DNA from: Methylobacterium amylolyticum
Lineage (GTDB): Bacteria; Pseudomonadota; Alphaproteobacteria; Rhizobiales; Beijerinckiaceae
Direction of reading: 5' to 3'
DNA: 64,000 nucleotides
Assembly (NCBI RefSeq): GCF_030700245.1
Contig: NZ_JAUYZI010000016.1
Location: 51,320 to 115,319, forward strand
How positions within the stretch are numbered: the first letter of the stretch is position 1; the number at the start of each line of letters is the position of its first letter. Made by a program: the position numbers and the translations under genes. The notes under the pieces were generated by a model. It was not told where the DNA came from, did no database searches, and was given only the letters and a program-made list of their open reading frames with translations. Positions 47,001 to 58,374 of the stretch are shown piece after piece.

Positions 47001-47351
47001 CGCGCCAACTCCCCGCACGCCCCGCGTCGCACTCCATATGGCGCGCGCCGGACGGGCGCACACGGTGCCGGCGCGGCGACGACCGCCCGTGTTTCGATCA
47101 TCAGTCCGAGTCGAGGCGGCGTCGCCAAGCCGGAAAGGGCGCCCTTCGCCGCGATGCGCGGGCCGGGCGGACACTCTCCGGGGCGCGTTGCACCGAACTC
47201 CGGCCGGCGACGATTGGGGTTCATCGACCGAATGAGTAATGCGCCCGTCGACGATCAGGGGATTGTGTTAGATTGATCCGCTAGGACGGCTTGCTTTTGT
47301 CGCGCAAACCGTAGATCGGTAGAGCAGTTGCGCGGATAGAGGGATCCATCG
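47001..47351. other. Divergent intergenic region, thioesterase gene / mucR
   Basis: 351 bases without a supported gene. The half nearest mucR is AT-richer (around 47260-47345, including TTGTGTTAGATTG), the sort of sequence where MucR binds its own promoter. No exact box is assigned. Confidence 0.4.
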
Positions 47352-47855
47352 ATGGACGAGATTGCGGCGGACCGGCATTTGAGCTTCATCGAACAGGCGA
47401 CGGACATCGTGTCGGCCTACGTTTCGAACAATTCCGTGCCGGTCGGGGAATTGCCGACCTTGCTCGCCGGCGTGCACGCCGCCTTGGTGAAGCTCTCCGC
47501 ACCGGAGGCCGCCGTCGAGGTCGCGGACAAGCCGAGCTCCGCGCAGGTCCGGAAGTCGATCACCCCGGACGCGCTGATCTCGTTCATCGACGGCAAGCCC
47601 TACAAGACGCTGAAGCGCCACCTCTCGCGCAACGGCCTGACCATCGAGCAGTACCGCGAGCGCTACGGCCTGCCGCGGGACTATCCGTCCACCGCGGCCA
47701 ACTACTCGGCCCAGCGCTCGGAGCTGGCGCGCAGCCTCGGCCTCGGCCAGCAGCGCCGCAAGTCCGCCGCCCCGGCCGCTTCGGAGGAGGCCGAGACGGT
47801 GGCCGAGAAGCCCAAGCGCGCCAGCCGCCCGCGCAAGGCCAAGGAACCGGTCTGA
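47352..47855 (+). CDS. mucR: MucR-family transcriptional regulator lacking the zinc Cys
   Basis: 167 residues of the Ros/MucR family. The DNA-binding region is SITPDALISFIDGKPYKTLK then RHLSRNGLTIEQYRERYGLP and DYPSTAANYSAQRSELARSL. In classical Ros/MucR the zinc finger begins Cys-Leu-Glu; here the position reads Ser in LISFIDGK, so the first ligand is missing while Asp and His remain. The C-terminus is a long Lys/Arg/Ala tail, longer than in rhizobial MucR. MucR proteins silence AT-rich and virulence or symbiosis genes. Confidence 0.92.
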   Translation: MDEIAADRHLSFIEQATDIVSAYVSNNSVPVGELPTLLAGVHAALVKLSAPEAAVEVADKPSSAQVRKSITPDALISFIDGKPYKTLKRHLSRNGLTIEQYRERYGLPRDYPSTAANYSAQRSELARSLGLGQQRRKSAAPAASEEAETVAEKPKRASRPRKAKEPV

Positions 47856-47897
47856 GCCCGATCGCCGGCCGCGCCGCGCCGCCGGAATCCCCTGAGA

Positions 47898-47940
47898 CGC
47901 GAAGCCCGTCCGGCCCGCAAGCGGCCGGGCGGGCTTCGCG
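47898..47940 (+). terminator. Strong hairpin after mucR
   Basis: An 18-bp stem (47898-47915 with 47923-47940, CGCGAAGCCCG... against ...CGGGCTTCGCG, one G-T pair) and a 7-base loop, 43 bases after the mucR stop. It lies between mucR and the convergent small gene, so it may serve both. Confidence 0.7.
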
Positions 47941-47978
47941 TGTCCGCCGGTTGCCGGGCGGGGCCTGATTCGGCCGCC

Positions 47979-48173
47979 TCAGGCGAAATCGGCGAGGTCG
48001 TCGGCCACGTCGCCGGCCTCGATCTCGGTCCGCGCCTTCTCCGGCTCCGCTTTGTCCCGCTCCACCTCGCGCGCAGCCGGCGCATCGGCGCTGTCGGGCG
48101 GCGACGAGGCCTGCGGCGGGGTCTGAGCCTGCGGCGGCTTGCCGCCGCCCGGGGTCCCGGATCTCTCGATCAT
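47979..48173 (-). CDS. Small acidic/proline-rich protein, 64 residues
   Basis: MIERSGTPGGGKPPQAQTPP followed by a Ser/Pro/Asp-rich and then charged segment (VERDKAEPEKARTEIEAGDV). No domain recognised and probably disordered. The frame ends in TGA at 47979. It may be real because it is framed by a terminator on one side and a divergent gene on the other, but evidence is thin. Confidence 0.35.
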   Translation of the reverse strand: MIERSGTPGGGKPPQAQTPPQASSPPDSADAPAAREVERDKAEPEKARTEIEAGDVADDLADFA

Positions 48174-48253
48174 GTCGTGCACTCCCGCGTTGCCCGGACG
48201 TTTGCGGGGCAAAGCGCGAGGCGGTGCCCCGTTCCCCGCCGACGGAGCACCGG

Positions 48254-49051
48254 ATGGACCTGGAGCTGGAGATCCTCACGCGCCGCCCCGCCGGGACGCC
48301 GCGCGGGCCCCGGCTCCTGTTCGTCCACGGCATCTGCGTCGGCGCCTGGGTGTGGGAGCATCACTGGTTGCCGCGCATGGCCGAGGCGGGCTACGCCGCG
48401 CACGCCGTCTCCCTGCGCGGCCACGGCGGCAGCCCCGGGCGCGCGGATCTGCCCCGCCACACGCTCGCCGACTACACGCGCGACCTCGCCACCGCGGCCG
48501 CGCGGATCGGCGGCCCGCTGGTGGTGGTCGGCCACTCGCTCGGCGGCGCCGTGGTGCAGAACTGGATCCGCGGCGGCGGGCGGCCGCTCGGCATGGGCCT
48601 GATCGCCGCGGTGCCGCCCTGGGGCCTCGCGCCGTCGACCTGGCGGATGGCGCTGACCGCGCCGGCCCTGCTCGGCGAGATCCTGAAGACGAGCTTCGGC
48701 GGCCGGCCGGATCCGCGGGTGCTGCGCCGCGGCCTGTTCTCGGAGGACGCCGCTCACGACGCGCTCGCGGCGTTCGAACGGCGCGCGAGCGCCGAATCGG
48801 GCCGCGTCGGCGCCGAACTCCAGGGCTGGCCGCCCTTCGCGCCGCTGCCCTGGCAGGCGCCCGCGACCTTCGTGCTCGGAGGCGCCGACGACCGCTTCGT
48901 GCCGGCCGACGAGGTCTTCCGGACCGGGCTGTACTACGGCGCCGCGCCGGTGATCCTGCCGCGCATGGCCCACGCCGTGATGCTGGAGCCCCGCTGGCGC
49001 GCGGCGGCCGACGCGCTGCTCGGCTGGCTCGACCGCCTGCCGGCGCGGTGA
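48254..49051 (+). CDS. Alpha/beta-hydrolase
   Basis: 265 residues with the hydrolase fold. The nucleophile is Ser95 in VVGHSLGGAVV; the oxyanion region is LLFVHGICVGAWVWEHHWLP; the acid is likely Asp in GGADDRFVPADEV and the base His in RMAHAVMLEPRW. ATG 48254 is the first that gives the fold start. Substrate unknown. It is followed 22 bases later by an acetyltransferase gene in the same direction. Confidence 0.88.
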   Translation: MDLELEILTRRPAGTPRGPRLLFVHGICVGAWVWEHHWLPRMAEAGYAAHAVSLRGHGGSPGRADLPRHTLADYTRDLATAAARIGGPLVVVGHSLGGAVVQNWIRGGGRPLGMGLIAAVPPWGLAPSTWRMALTAPALLGEILKTSFGGRPDPRVLRRGLFSEDAAHDALAAFERRASAESGRVGAELQGWPPFAPLPWQAPATFVLGGADDRFVPADEVFRTGLYYGAAPVILPRMAHAVMLEPRWRAAADALLGWLDRLPAR

Positions 49052-49073
49052 GCGCGGCGCTGGAGGGACCGGG

Positions 49074-49529
49074 ATGGGCACGCGCTACGGGCTTGAGATC
49101 CGCGCCGCGGCGGCGTCCGACGCGCCGGGGCTCGCCGCGCTGCTCGCCGAGGCCGGCCTCGCCGTCTCCGTCGCGGATCTGGCCGGGCGCCTCGACGCTC
49201 TGGGCCAGGCGGGCGGCACCGCCCTCCTCGCCGTGGAGTGGGGACCGCCGAGCGGCCTCATCGCCCTCAACCCCTGCCCGACCCTGGCGGCTCGCCCCTT
49301 CGGGCTGATCACCCTGCTCCTCGTCGCCCCCGACGCCCGTCGCCGGGGGATCGGCCGCGTGCTGCTCAAGGCCGCCGCGCGGGCGGCGCGGCAGGCGGCC
49401 TGCGACCGCCTCGTGCTGCATCCCGGACCGCCCGACCTGCACGCCTTCGCCGCCTCCACCGGGTTCGCGCCGGACGCGGACGGCCTCCTCGTGCGGCCGC
49501 TGCTGCGGCGCGGCTCCGCGGAGGGATGA
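49074..49529 (+). CDS. GNAT-family N-acetyltransferase
   Basis: 151 residues with a single GNAT domain. The acetyl-CoA motif A is LITLLLVAPDARRRGIGRVL (the RRxGxG/A pyrophosphate loop), followed by helix LKAAARAARQAACDRLVLHP and a final strand FAASTGFAPDADGLLVRPLL. Substrate not predictable. Confidence 0.82.
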   Translation: MGTRYGLEIRAAAASDAPGLAALLAEAGLAVSVADLAGRLDALGQAGGTALLAVEWGPPSGLIALNPCPTLAARPFGLITLLLVAPDARRRGIGRVLLKAAARAARQAACDRLVLHPGPPDLHAFAASTGFAPDADGLLVRPLLRRGSAEG

Positions 49530-49672
49530 GCGCCCGGGTCTGCGCGTCCCTCCGCGGAGCCGTGCGGCGCACCGCAAAAGTCCTGACGGGAGCATGGATT
49601 ATGACACCGTGCGGCATCGCGGGGAGGGGGCAGAACTGGCAAACCGCCCGCCCGAGCGTTTAAGCAGGGCGA

Positions 49673-49690
49673 CGCGCCGTTTCCGGCGCG
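49673..49690 (+). promoter_or_regulatory. 5'-leader hairpin before the NDH-2-like gene
   Basis: CGCGCCG (49673-49679), loop TTTC, CGGCGCG (49684-49690), ending 18 bases before the ATG and just ahead of the ribosome-binding GGGAGGCGAGG. It could tune translation or simply be GC-rich chance structure. Confidence 0.3.
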
Positions 49691-49708
49691 CCGGGAGGCG
49701 AGGCGTCC

Positions 49709-51040
49709 ATGGTCCCTGTCGAGAGCGAGTCCGGGCTGCACCGCATCGTGGTGGTCGGCGGCGGCGCCGCCGGGCTGCAACTGGTGACGAAGCTCGGCGA
49801 CACGCTCGGGCGGAAGCGGCAGGCGCACGTCACCCTCGTCGACCGGGCCCGCACCCACATCTGGAAGCCGCTGCTGCACGAGGTGGCGGCGGGCAGCCTC
49901 GACATCGGCCACCACGCGGTCGATTACCTGCACCACGCCCACACCCACGGCTACCGCTACCGGATCGGCCGGATGACCGGGCTCGACCGGGAGGCGCGGA
50001 CGGTCCAGCTCGCCGCGAGCCACGACGCGGAGGGGCGCGAGGTCACCCCCGAGCGCACCGTCGGCTACGACACGCTGGTCATGGCGGTGGGCTCGACCAC
50101 CAACGATTTCGGCACGCCGGGCGTGGCCGAGCACGCCATCGCCCTAGACACCCAGGATCAGGCGGTGCGCTTCCACCAGCGCCTCGTCAACGCGAGCCTG
50201 CGCGCCCACACCCAGGCCGGCCCGGTGCGGCCGGGCCAGCTCCACGTCACCGTGATCGGCGCGGGCGCCACCGGCACCGAGCTCGCGGCCGAGCTGCACC
50301 GGACCCTGCGCCACGTGGTCTCGACCGGGCTCGACAAGATCGACCCGGGCAAGGACATCCGCATCACCCTGGTCGAGGCGGCCGACCGCATCCTGCCCGC
50401 GGTGCCGCCGCGCCTGTCCTCGGAAGTGATGGCGCTGCTCTCCAAGATCGGCGTCGACGTCCGGCTCAAGGCGCGGGTGACCGAGGTGCGCGCCGACGGC
50501 GTCCAGCTCGCCGACGAAACCTTCATCCCCTCGGAACTCGTGGTTTGGGCGGCGGGCGTGAAGGCGCCGCCGTTCCTCCAGGGCATCGGCGGCCTGGAGA
50601 CGACGCGCACCAACCAGCTCGTGGTGACGCCGACCCTCCAGACCACCCGCGACCCCGACATCTTCGCGCTCGGCGACTGCGCCTACCTCGTCGAGGCGGG
50701 CTCGGACCGGCCGGTGCCGCCGCGCGCCCAGGCCGCCCACCAGCAGGCCACCCACCTGATCGGCCAGATCCGCGCCAAGATCGAGGGCAAGCCGCTCAAG
50801 CCGTTCAAGTACAAGGATTTCGGCTCGCTCGTGTCGCTCGGCGAGTACTCGACGGTCGGCAGCCTGATGGGCTTCATCCAGGGCAAGAACATGCTCATCG
50901 CCGGCCTGTTCGCACGGATGATGTACCGCTCGCTCTACAAGATGCACGAGCGGGCCCTGCACGGCACCGCCAAGACGGCGATCGACGCGGTCGCCCGCGC
51001 GCTCACCCGCCGCACCGAGCCCCGGGTGAAGCTGCACTGA
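49709..51040 (+). CDS. NAD(P)/FAD-dependent oxidoreductase, NDH-2-like
   Basis: 443 residues. The FAD site is HRIVVVGGGAAGLQLVTKLG (residues 11-30), the NAD(P) site is VTVIGAGATGTELAAELHRT, and the FAD-ribityl motif is DIFALGDCAYLVE. The C-terminal amphipathic region (MGFIQGKNMLIAGLFARMMY) fits membrane attachment as in type II NADH:quinone oxidoreductases. It would feed electrons to quinone without pumping protons. The start at 49709 follows GGGAGGCGAGG. Confidence 0.9.
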   Translation: MVPVESESGLHRIVVVGGGAAGLQLVTKLGDTLGRKRQAHVTLVDRARTHIWKPLLHEVAAGSLDIGHHAVDYLHHAHTHGYRYRIGRMTGLDREARTVQLAASHDAEGREVTPERTVGYDTLVMAVGSTTNDFGTPGVAEHAIALDTQDQAVRFHQRLVNASLRAHTQAGPVRPGQLHVTVIGAGATGTELAAELHRTLRHVVSTGLDKIDPGKDIRITLVEAADRILPAVPPRLSSEVMALLSKIGVDVRLKARVTEVRADGVQLADETFIPSELVVWAAGVKAPPFLQGIGGLETTRTNQLVVTPTLQTTRDPDIFALGDCAYLVEAGSDRPVPPRAQAAHQQATHLIGQIRAKIEGKPLKPFKYKDFGSLVSLGEYSTVGSLMGFIQGKNMLIAGLFARMMYRSLYKMHERALHGTAKTAIDAVARALTRRTEPRVKLH

Positions 51041-51108
51041 TTTTTTCGAACCTCTGCCGGTTCGTGTCGGGACCGGGCAGATGAGGACGGACAGGGAGGA
51101 AGGAAAAA

Positions 51109-51420
51109 ATGATCCTGGTGAGCGTGATGTACCCGGCCGGCCCGAAGTTCGACATGGGCTACTACCTCGGCCACCACATGCCGCTGGCGCGCGAGCGCTG
51201 GTCGGGGCTCGGCCTGCACGAGGCGAAGGTGGTCAAGGGCGTCTCCGCCCCGGACGGCAGCCCCGCCCCGTTCCAGGTGATGGCGCTGCTGACCTTCGAA
51301 TCGGCCGACGCCTTCCAGAAGGCCATCGCCGCGCACGGCAAGGAGATCTTCGCCGACATCCCGAACTTCACCGACGCGCAGGCGCAGGTGCAGATCAACG
51401 ACTTCGCGGAAAGCCCGTGA
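51109..51420 (+). CDS. EthD-family small reductase-like protein
   Basis: 103 residues of the EthD dimeric ferredoxin-like fold: MILVSVMYPAGPKFDMGYYL, GHHMPLARERWSGLGL and QVMALLTFESADAFQKAIAA. EthD is needed for ethyl-ether degradation in Rhodococcus, but most family members have unknown roles. The ATG follows GAAGGAAAAA. Its stop overlaps the next GTG start (GTGA at 51417-51420). Confidence 0.85.
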   Translation: MILVSVMYPAGPKFDMGYYLGHHMPLARERWSGLGLHEAKVVKGVSAPDGSPAPFQVMALLTFESADAFQKAIAAHGKEIFADIPNFTDAQAQVQINDFAESP

Positions 51421-51731
51421 TCGACATCGTCAAGGCGGTGCAGGAGGCGGATCCGAGCCTCGGCAGCTACGTGCTGGTGCTGCGCGGCGACGCCCGCGCG
51501 CTGGCCGGGCCGGAGCGGTTCGTCCCGGAGGCGGCGGACTGGATCGCCGCCCACGCGCCGGGCGCCCGGCTCGCCCGGGTGCGGGTGATGCTGAGCCCCT
51601 ATCCGGGCGGCACCCCGGCCGAGCGGGAGGTCAGCGTCGCCGCCTTCGCCGACGCCCGCCAGCTCGCGGCCTTCGCCACCGCCTGGACCGGCGATCCGGA
51701 GCCGGAGGGCGGGGACGACGCGGCGGGCTGA
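51417..51731 (+). CDS. Hypothetical protein coupled to the EthD gene
   Basis: 104 residues starting at GTG 51417 inside the EthD stop. It has IDIVKAVQEADPSLGSYVLV, PEAADWIAAHAPGARLARVR and SVAAFADARQLAAFATAWTG. No family recognised; the small alpha/beta composition is similar in size to EthD, so a second ferredoxin-like domain is conceivable. The overlap argues that the two act together. Confidence 0.55.
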   Translation: MIDIVKAVQEADPSLGSYVLVLRGDARALAGPERFVPEAADWIAAHAPGARLARVRVMLSPYPGGTPAEREVSVAAFADARQLAAFATAWTGDPEPEGGDDAAG

Positions 51732-51817
51732 CCGGCTGCGTCACGCGAGGCATTCGGACGGCCCTCTCCCCCGCCTCAGGCGATCGGATTCACGCATCCG
51801 GATCTGATGCACTCCCC

Positions 51818-51957
51818 GTCATCCCGGGTCCGCGCAGCGGAGCCCGGGATCCAGATCCGCGACGGCCGCCGGCGGTCATCTGCCCGTGGAACATTCATCC
51901 GGTCATCGCGGCGGGTCTGGATCCCGGGCTCTCGCCTGCGGCGAGCCCCGGGATGAC
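51818..51957. repeat. Palindromic repeat in the 323-base gap before the hybrid kinase gene
   Basis: Outer arms GTCATCCCGGG (51818-51828) and CCCGGGATGAC (51947-51957); inner arms AGCCCGGGATCCAGA (51841-51855) and TCTGGATCCCGGGCT (51916-51930), both perfect. This is the 'gtcatcccgggctccgcg...gatccaga' type of dispersed repeat of rhizobial-type genomes. The rest of the gap (51732-52054) shows no gene; it lies between convergent genes. Confidence 0.8.
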
Positions 51958-52054
51958 GGCGCGCGCGGCAGGGGACGCGTGTGGGTGAACTTCCATCCCC
52001 GCATGCGGGAGACCGCGCTGGCGATCGGGAGGCCGGCGCGACCCTGCGTGTCCC

Positions 52055-55414
<3,360 letters not shown>

Positions 55415-55445
55415 GGCACCGTTCTGCCGCGCCCCGCGGCGTCTG

Positions 55446-56747
55446 TCAGCCGTCATGCCGCCGCGCTCCCTCCGGCGCGGCGCGCCACGCGAGGCGCGCG
55501 GCCTCCAGGCCCCAGACCATGCCGAGCATCATGTAGACGTGGCGCCACTTCTCGATGTCGATCTGCACCGCCTGCAGGAAGAACATCAGCAGCGCCGGCC
55601 AGACGATCTGCGCGTGCGCCCGGAACGGCGAGGGCCGCACCATCAGGCGGAAGCCGACGAAGCCGGTGGCGAGCACGAGGCCGAGGAACACCGCGCCCCC
55701 GAGCCAGCCGCCGTTGGCGAAGGAGCCGATATAGGAGTTGTGCGGCTCTAGCCCGAAGATCAGGCGCCAGTGCATCGGCCCCATGCCGAACGGGCGCTCG
55801 AGCAGCATCGCCATGCCGTGGATCTGGTTGCCGAACCGGCCGGTCTCGCCCCGGTCGTAGTCCTGGGTCATCGAGGCGCGGATCTCGAACATCTTGTGCA
55901 CGTGCTCGACCGAGAGCAGGGCGGCGACCGCGATCACGCCGAGCACCAGCGTCGCCAGCGTCAGGAGGACGATGCGGCGGCGCAGCCGGGCCGACGCGCT
56001 CGTGGCGTAGACCGAGCCGACCATCAGCACGACCGCCACCAGGGTCCCGCCCCAGGAGCCGCGCGAGAACGACAGGAAGATCCCGGCCAGGATGATCAGC
56101 AGCCCCGTGAGCGACAGCAGCGGGCGCCGGGTCGTGGCAGTGAGCAGGCCGTGCATCAGGTAGAGGGCGCCGAGCGTCAGGAACGAGCCGAAGACGTTGG
56201 GGTCCTGGAAGGTCCCGGAGGCGCGGTCGTACTTGTAGAACAGGTCCTCGATGCCGAGCCATTGCAGGTAGCCGACGATGCCGAGCGCGGCCGAGAACAC
56301 GCAGCTCGCGGTGTACGCCTTCAGCGCGACCTCCATCCGCGCCTGCGTGTCGTCCGAGAACAGCATCGCGAAGAAGATGCCGGTGATGCACAGGTAGACG
56401 AGCTGCACCGTCCAGGTGACCGGGAACGCCTCGTCGAGGTAGGGCAGCAGGGCGATGATGATGGCGGTCAGATAGAGCAGCAGCAGCCCGAGCAGCGGCA
56501 CCGCCCCCCGGCGCAGCCGCACGCCGAGGCACAGCCACAGCAGCATGGTCGGGAGCGCCACCGCGTCGTAGGGCGACGTGTCGGAGAACGCGAAGCAGGC
56601 GAAGAACACGAACGCCGCGAGCAGCGCCTTGGCGAGGCCGTGGATCGCGGCGAGCAGCGGGATCCCCGGCGCGGCCGGGCGCGCGCCGGGAAGCGCGCGC
56701 TGGAACGCCCCCTGTAACGCCCCCTCGGGGGCGGCGGTGTGAGCCAT
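55446..56747 (-). CDS. O-antigen ligase-like (Wzy/WaaL) membrane protein
   Basis: 433 residues with about 10-12 membrane helices. The Wzy_C-type region is visible as FLSFSRGSWGGTLVAVVLMV and ERPFGMGPMHWRLIFGLEPH followed by NSYIGSFANGGWLGGAVFLG, where the H-N-S after a large periplasmic loop is typical of O-antigen ligases and polymerases. Exact role (ligase or polymerase) is open because no polysaccharide genes lie next to it. Start chosen at ATG 56747 (MAHTAAP). Confidence 0.82.
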   Translation of the reverse strand: MAHTAAPEGALQGAFQRALPGARPAAPGIPLLAAIHGLAKALLAAFVFFACFAFSDTSPYDAVALPTMLLWLCLGVRLRRGAVPLLGLLLLYLTAIIIALLPYLDEAFPVTWTVQLVYLCITGIFFAMLFSDDTQARMEVALKAYTASCVFSAALGIVGYLQWLGIEDLFYKYDRASGTFQDPNVFGSFLTLGALYLMHGLLTATTRRPLLSLTGLLIILAGIFLSFSRGSWGGTLVAVVLMVGSVYATSASARLRRRIVLLTLATLVLGVIAVAALLSVEHVHKMFEIRASMTQDYDRGETGRFGNQIHGMAMLLERPFGMGPMHWRLIFGLEPHNSYIGSFANGGWLGGAVFLGLVLATGFVGFRLMVRPSPFRAHAQIVWPALLMFFLQAVQIDIEKWRHVYMMLGMVWGLEAARLAWRAAPEGARRHDG

Positions 56748-56977
56748 GGATACGCGACTCCGCGGGCCGAGAACGCGGGCCCGCTTCACACGCCATCATC
56801 GCGCGCAATGATTGAAAATCGGCTGACGCGGGCCGCCGCGGCGGCCCGCTCCGGGGTTCCGAGGGGCGATCCCAGGGCGGTCGTCACACCAACGGCGGCT
56901 GGGGTGTGGCTCGTTTGAGGTGAGGCGCTGGGTCTGCCGGGATTGGCTGTGTCCTGCTGAGCGGCGGGAGCGATGCG

Positions 56978-57100
56978 ATGACCCTCGCGATCACACGCCT
57001 GGACCGGACGGCCGCGGATCTGCGCAGGGCGGCGCGCTCCGGTCGCACCGTTGCCCGGGCCCGGCGCCGTCTGGCGATCGCCGCCGTCCTGAAGGGCTGA
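56978..57100 (+). pseudogene. N-terminal fragment of an IS630-type transposase
   Basis: A 40-codon frame: MTLAITRLDRTAADLRRAAR, then SGRTVARARRRLAIAAVLKG, stop. It resembles the first 40 residues of IS630-family transposases, just before their helix-turn-helix. It breaks off exactly where sequence matching a different transposase begins (about 57093). Confidence 0.5.
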
Positions 57101-57443
57101 CCGACAACGGGTCGAGCTACGTCGCGGGCGGCGTGGCCGACCGGCTCGGCATGACCCACATCCCCGGTGCCCCGCGCGCCCCAGACCCATGGCAAGATCG
57201 AGCGCCGGCACCTCACGCTCGAGAACAAAAATTCTGCTCGAACACGCCGACCTGCCCGGCGAACGGCAGGGGCGGATCGCGGCCTTCGGCGAGCACGACA
57301 ACCGCGCCCACGTGAGCCTGGGCAACCTCGCCCCAGCCGAGGTCGACCTCGGCCGCGGCTCGGACATCCTGCGCGCGCGGGCGCGGATCAAGCGTCAGAC
57401 CCTGATCGATCGCCGCTTGCGCCATCACGCGCAGGCCGCCTGA
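57093..57443 (+). pseudogene. C-terminal fragment of an IS3-type transposase, frameshifted
   Basis: In three successive frames the sequence reads LTDNGSSYVAGGVADRLGMT, then QTHGKIERRHLTLENK, then ILLEHADLPGERQGRIAAFG ... SLGNLAPAEVDLGRGSDIL. This is the end of an rve-type integrase core, with the Asp of TDNG and the Glu of GKIER among the catalytic residues. At least two indels separate the frames, so it is dead. It ends in TGA at 57441-57443. Confidence 0.7.
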
Positions 57444-57531
57444 CCTCTCAACCCAGATGGACCAGAGCCTCCGCTCCCATGCGCCGCGAACCGTCCCAAA
57501 CGATCTGACGACGGACACCTTTGACCCACGG

Positions 57532-58224
57532 CTATCCCGGAACAACCCGCGTCTCGATCGTTCCGACACCATGGATGAACCCTCGCATCGTCTGTCCGCG
57601 CGAGACCGAACCCACGCCTTCGGGAGTTCCGGTGAAGATGAGGTCACCCGGCGCGAGCCGGACAGAGGCCGAAAGGTGCGCGACGGTCTCTGCCACGTTC
57701 CATATCATCCGTTCGAGGTCGGACGATTGACGGACGTCCCCATCGACGGCCAGTTCGATCGTCCCGCTGCTCGGGTGACCGATCCGGGATACCGGGACGA
57801 TATCGCCGATCGGGGCCGAGTGATCGAAGCCCTTGGAGAGGTCCCAAGGTCGCCGCATCTGCTTGGCGGCGTCTTGGAGATCGCGCCTCGTCATGTCGAT
57901 ACCGACAGCGTAGCCGAAGACATGATCGAGGGCCTCTGTGACGGAGATCGAAGCTCCCGCTCGACCAATGGCCGCGACGAGCTCGACCTCGAAATGCAGG
58001 TCTTCCGTCTGCGGCGGATAGGGCAGGTCGCCCCCGCAGGCCAGGATGGCATCGGCGGGCTTGGAGAAGAAGAAGGGCGGCTCGCGGTCGGGATCCGCTC
58101 CCATCTCTCGCGCATGCGCGGCGTAGTTGCGGCCTACGCAATAGATGCGGCGCACGGGAAACTGGCCGCCGCCTTGCACGGGGATGGTGGCGACGGAAGG
58201 CGGCGCTACGACGAAATCGTCCAT
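57532..58224 (-). CDS. Fumarylacetoacetate hydrolase family protein (acylpyruvase-like)
   Basis: 230 residues of the FAH C-terminal fold, in the short FAHD1/fumarylpyruvate hydrolase size class. Blocks: [38 protein letters not shown], metal ligands in [14 protein letters not shown] (Glu-x-Glu) and [14 protein letters not shown] (Asp), and [20 protein letters not shown], then [19 protein letters not shown]. It cleaves or hydrates 2-oxo acids. ATG 58224 after AAGGAGACC. With the SDR upstream it could form a route for a diketo or keto-deoxy acid. Confidence 0.9.
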   Translation of the reverse strand: MDDFVVAPPSVATIPVQGGGQFPVRRIYCVGRNYAAHAREMGADPDREPPFFFSKPADAILACGGDLPYPPQTEDLHFEVELVAAIGRAGASISVTEALDHVFGYAVGIDMTRRDLQDAAKQMRRPWDLSKGFDHSAPIGDIVPVSRIGHPSSGTIELAVDGDVRQSSDLERMIWNVAETVAHLSASVRLAPGDLIFTGTPEGVGSVSRGQTMRGFIHGVGTIETRVVPG

Positions 58225-58374
58225 GCGGAGGTCTCCTTGATTGGTGGGGCAGTCAGAAGGGATCCGCCGATGACCACTCGGCCCGAGGACGAGCCGGAGG
58301 GGTGAAATGTCGACGCACGCCTCAACCCGCGCTGTCCCGTCGCGCGAGTGCCCCGCCGGGACGGGCAAGGGCGT

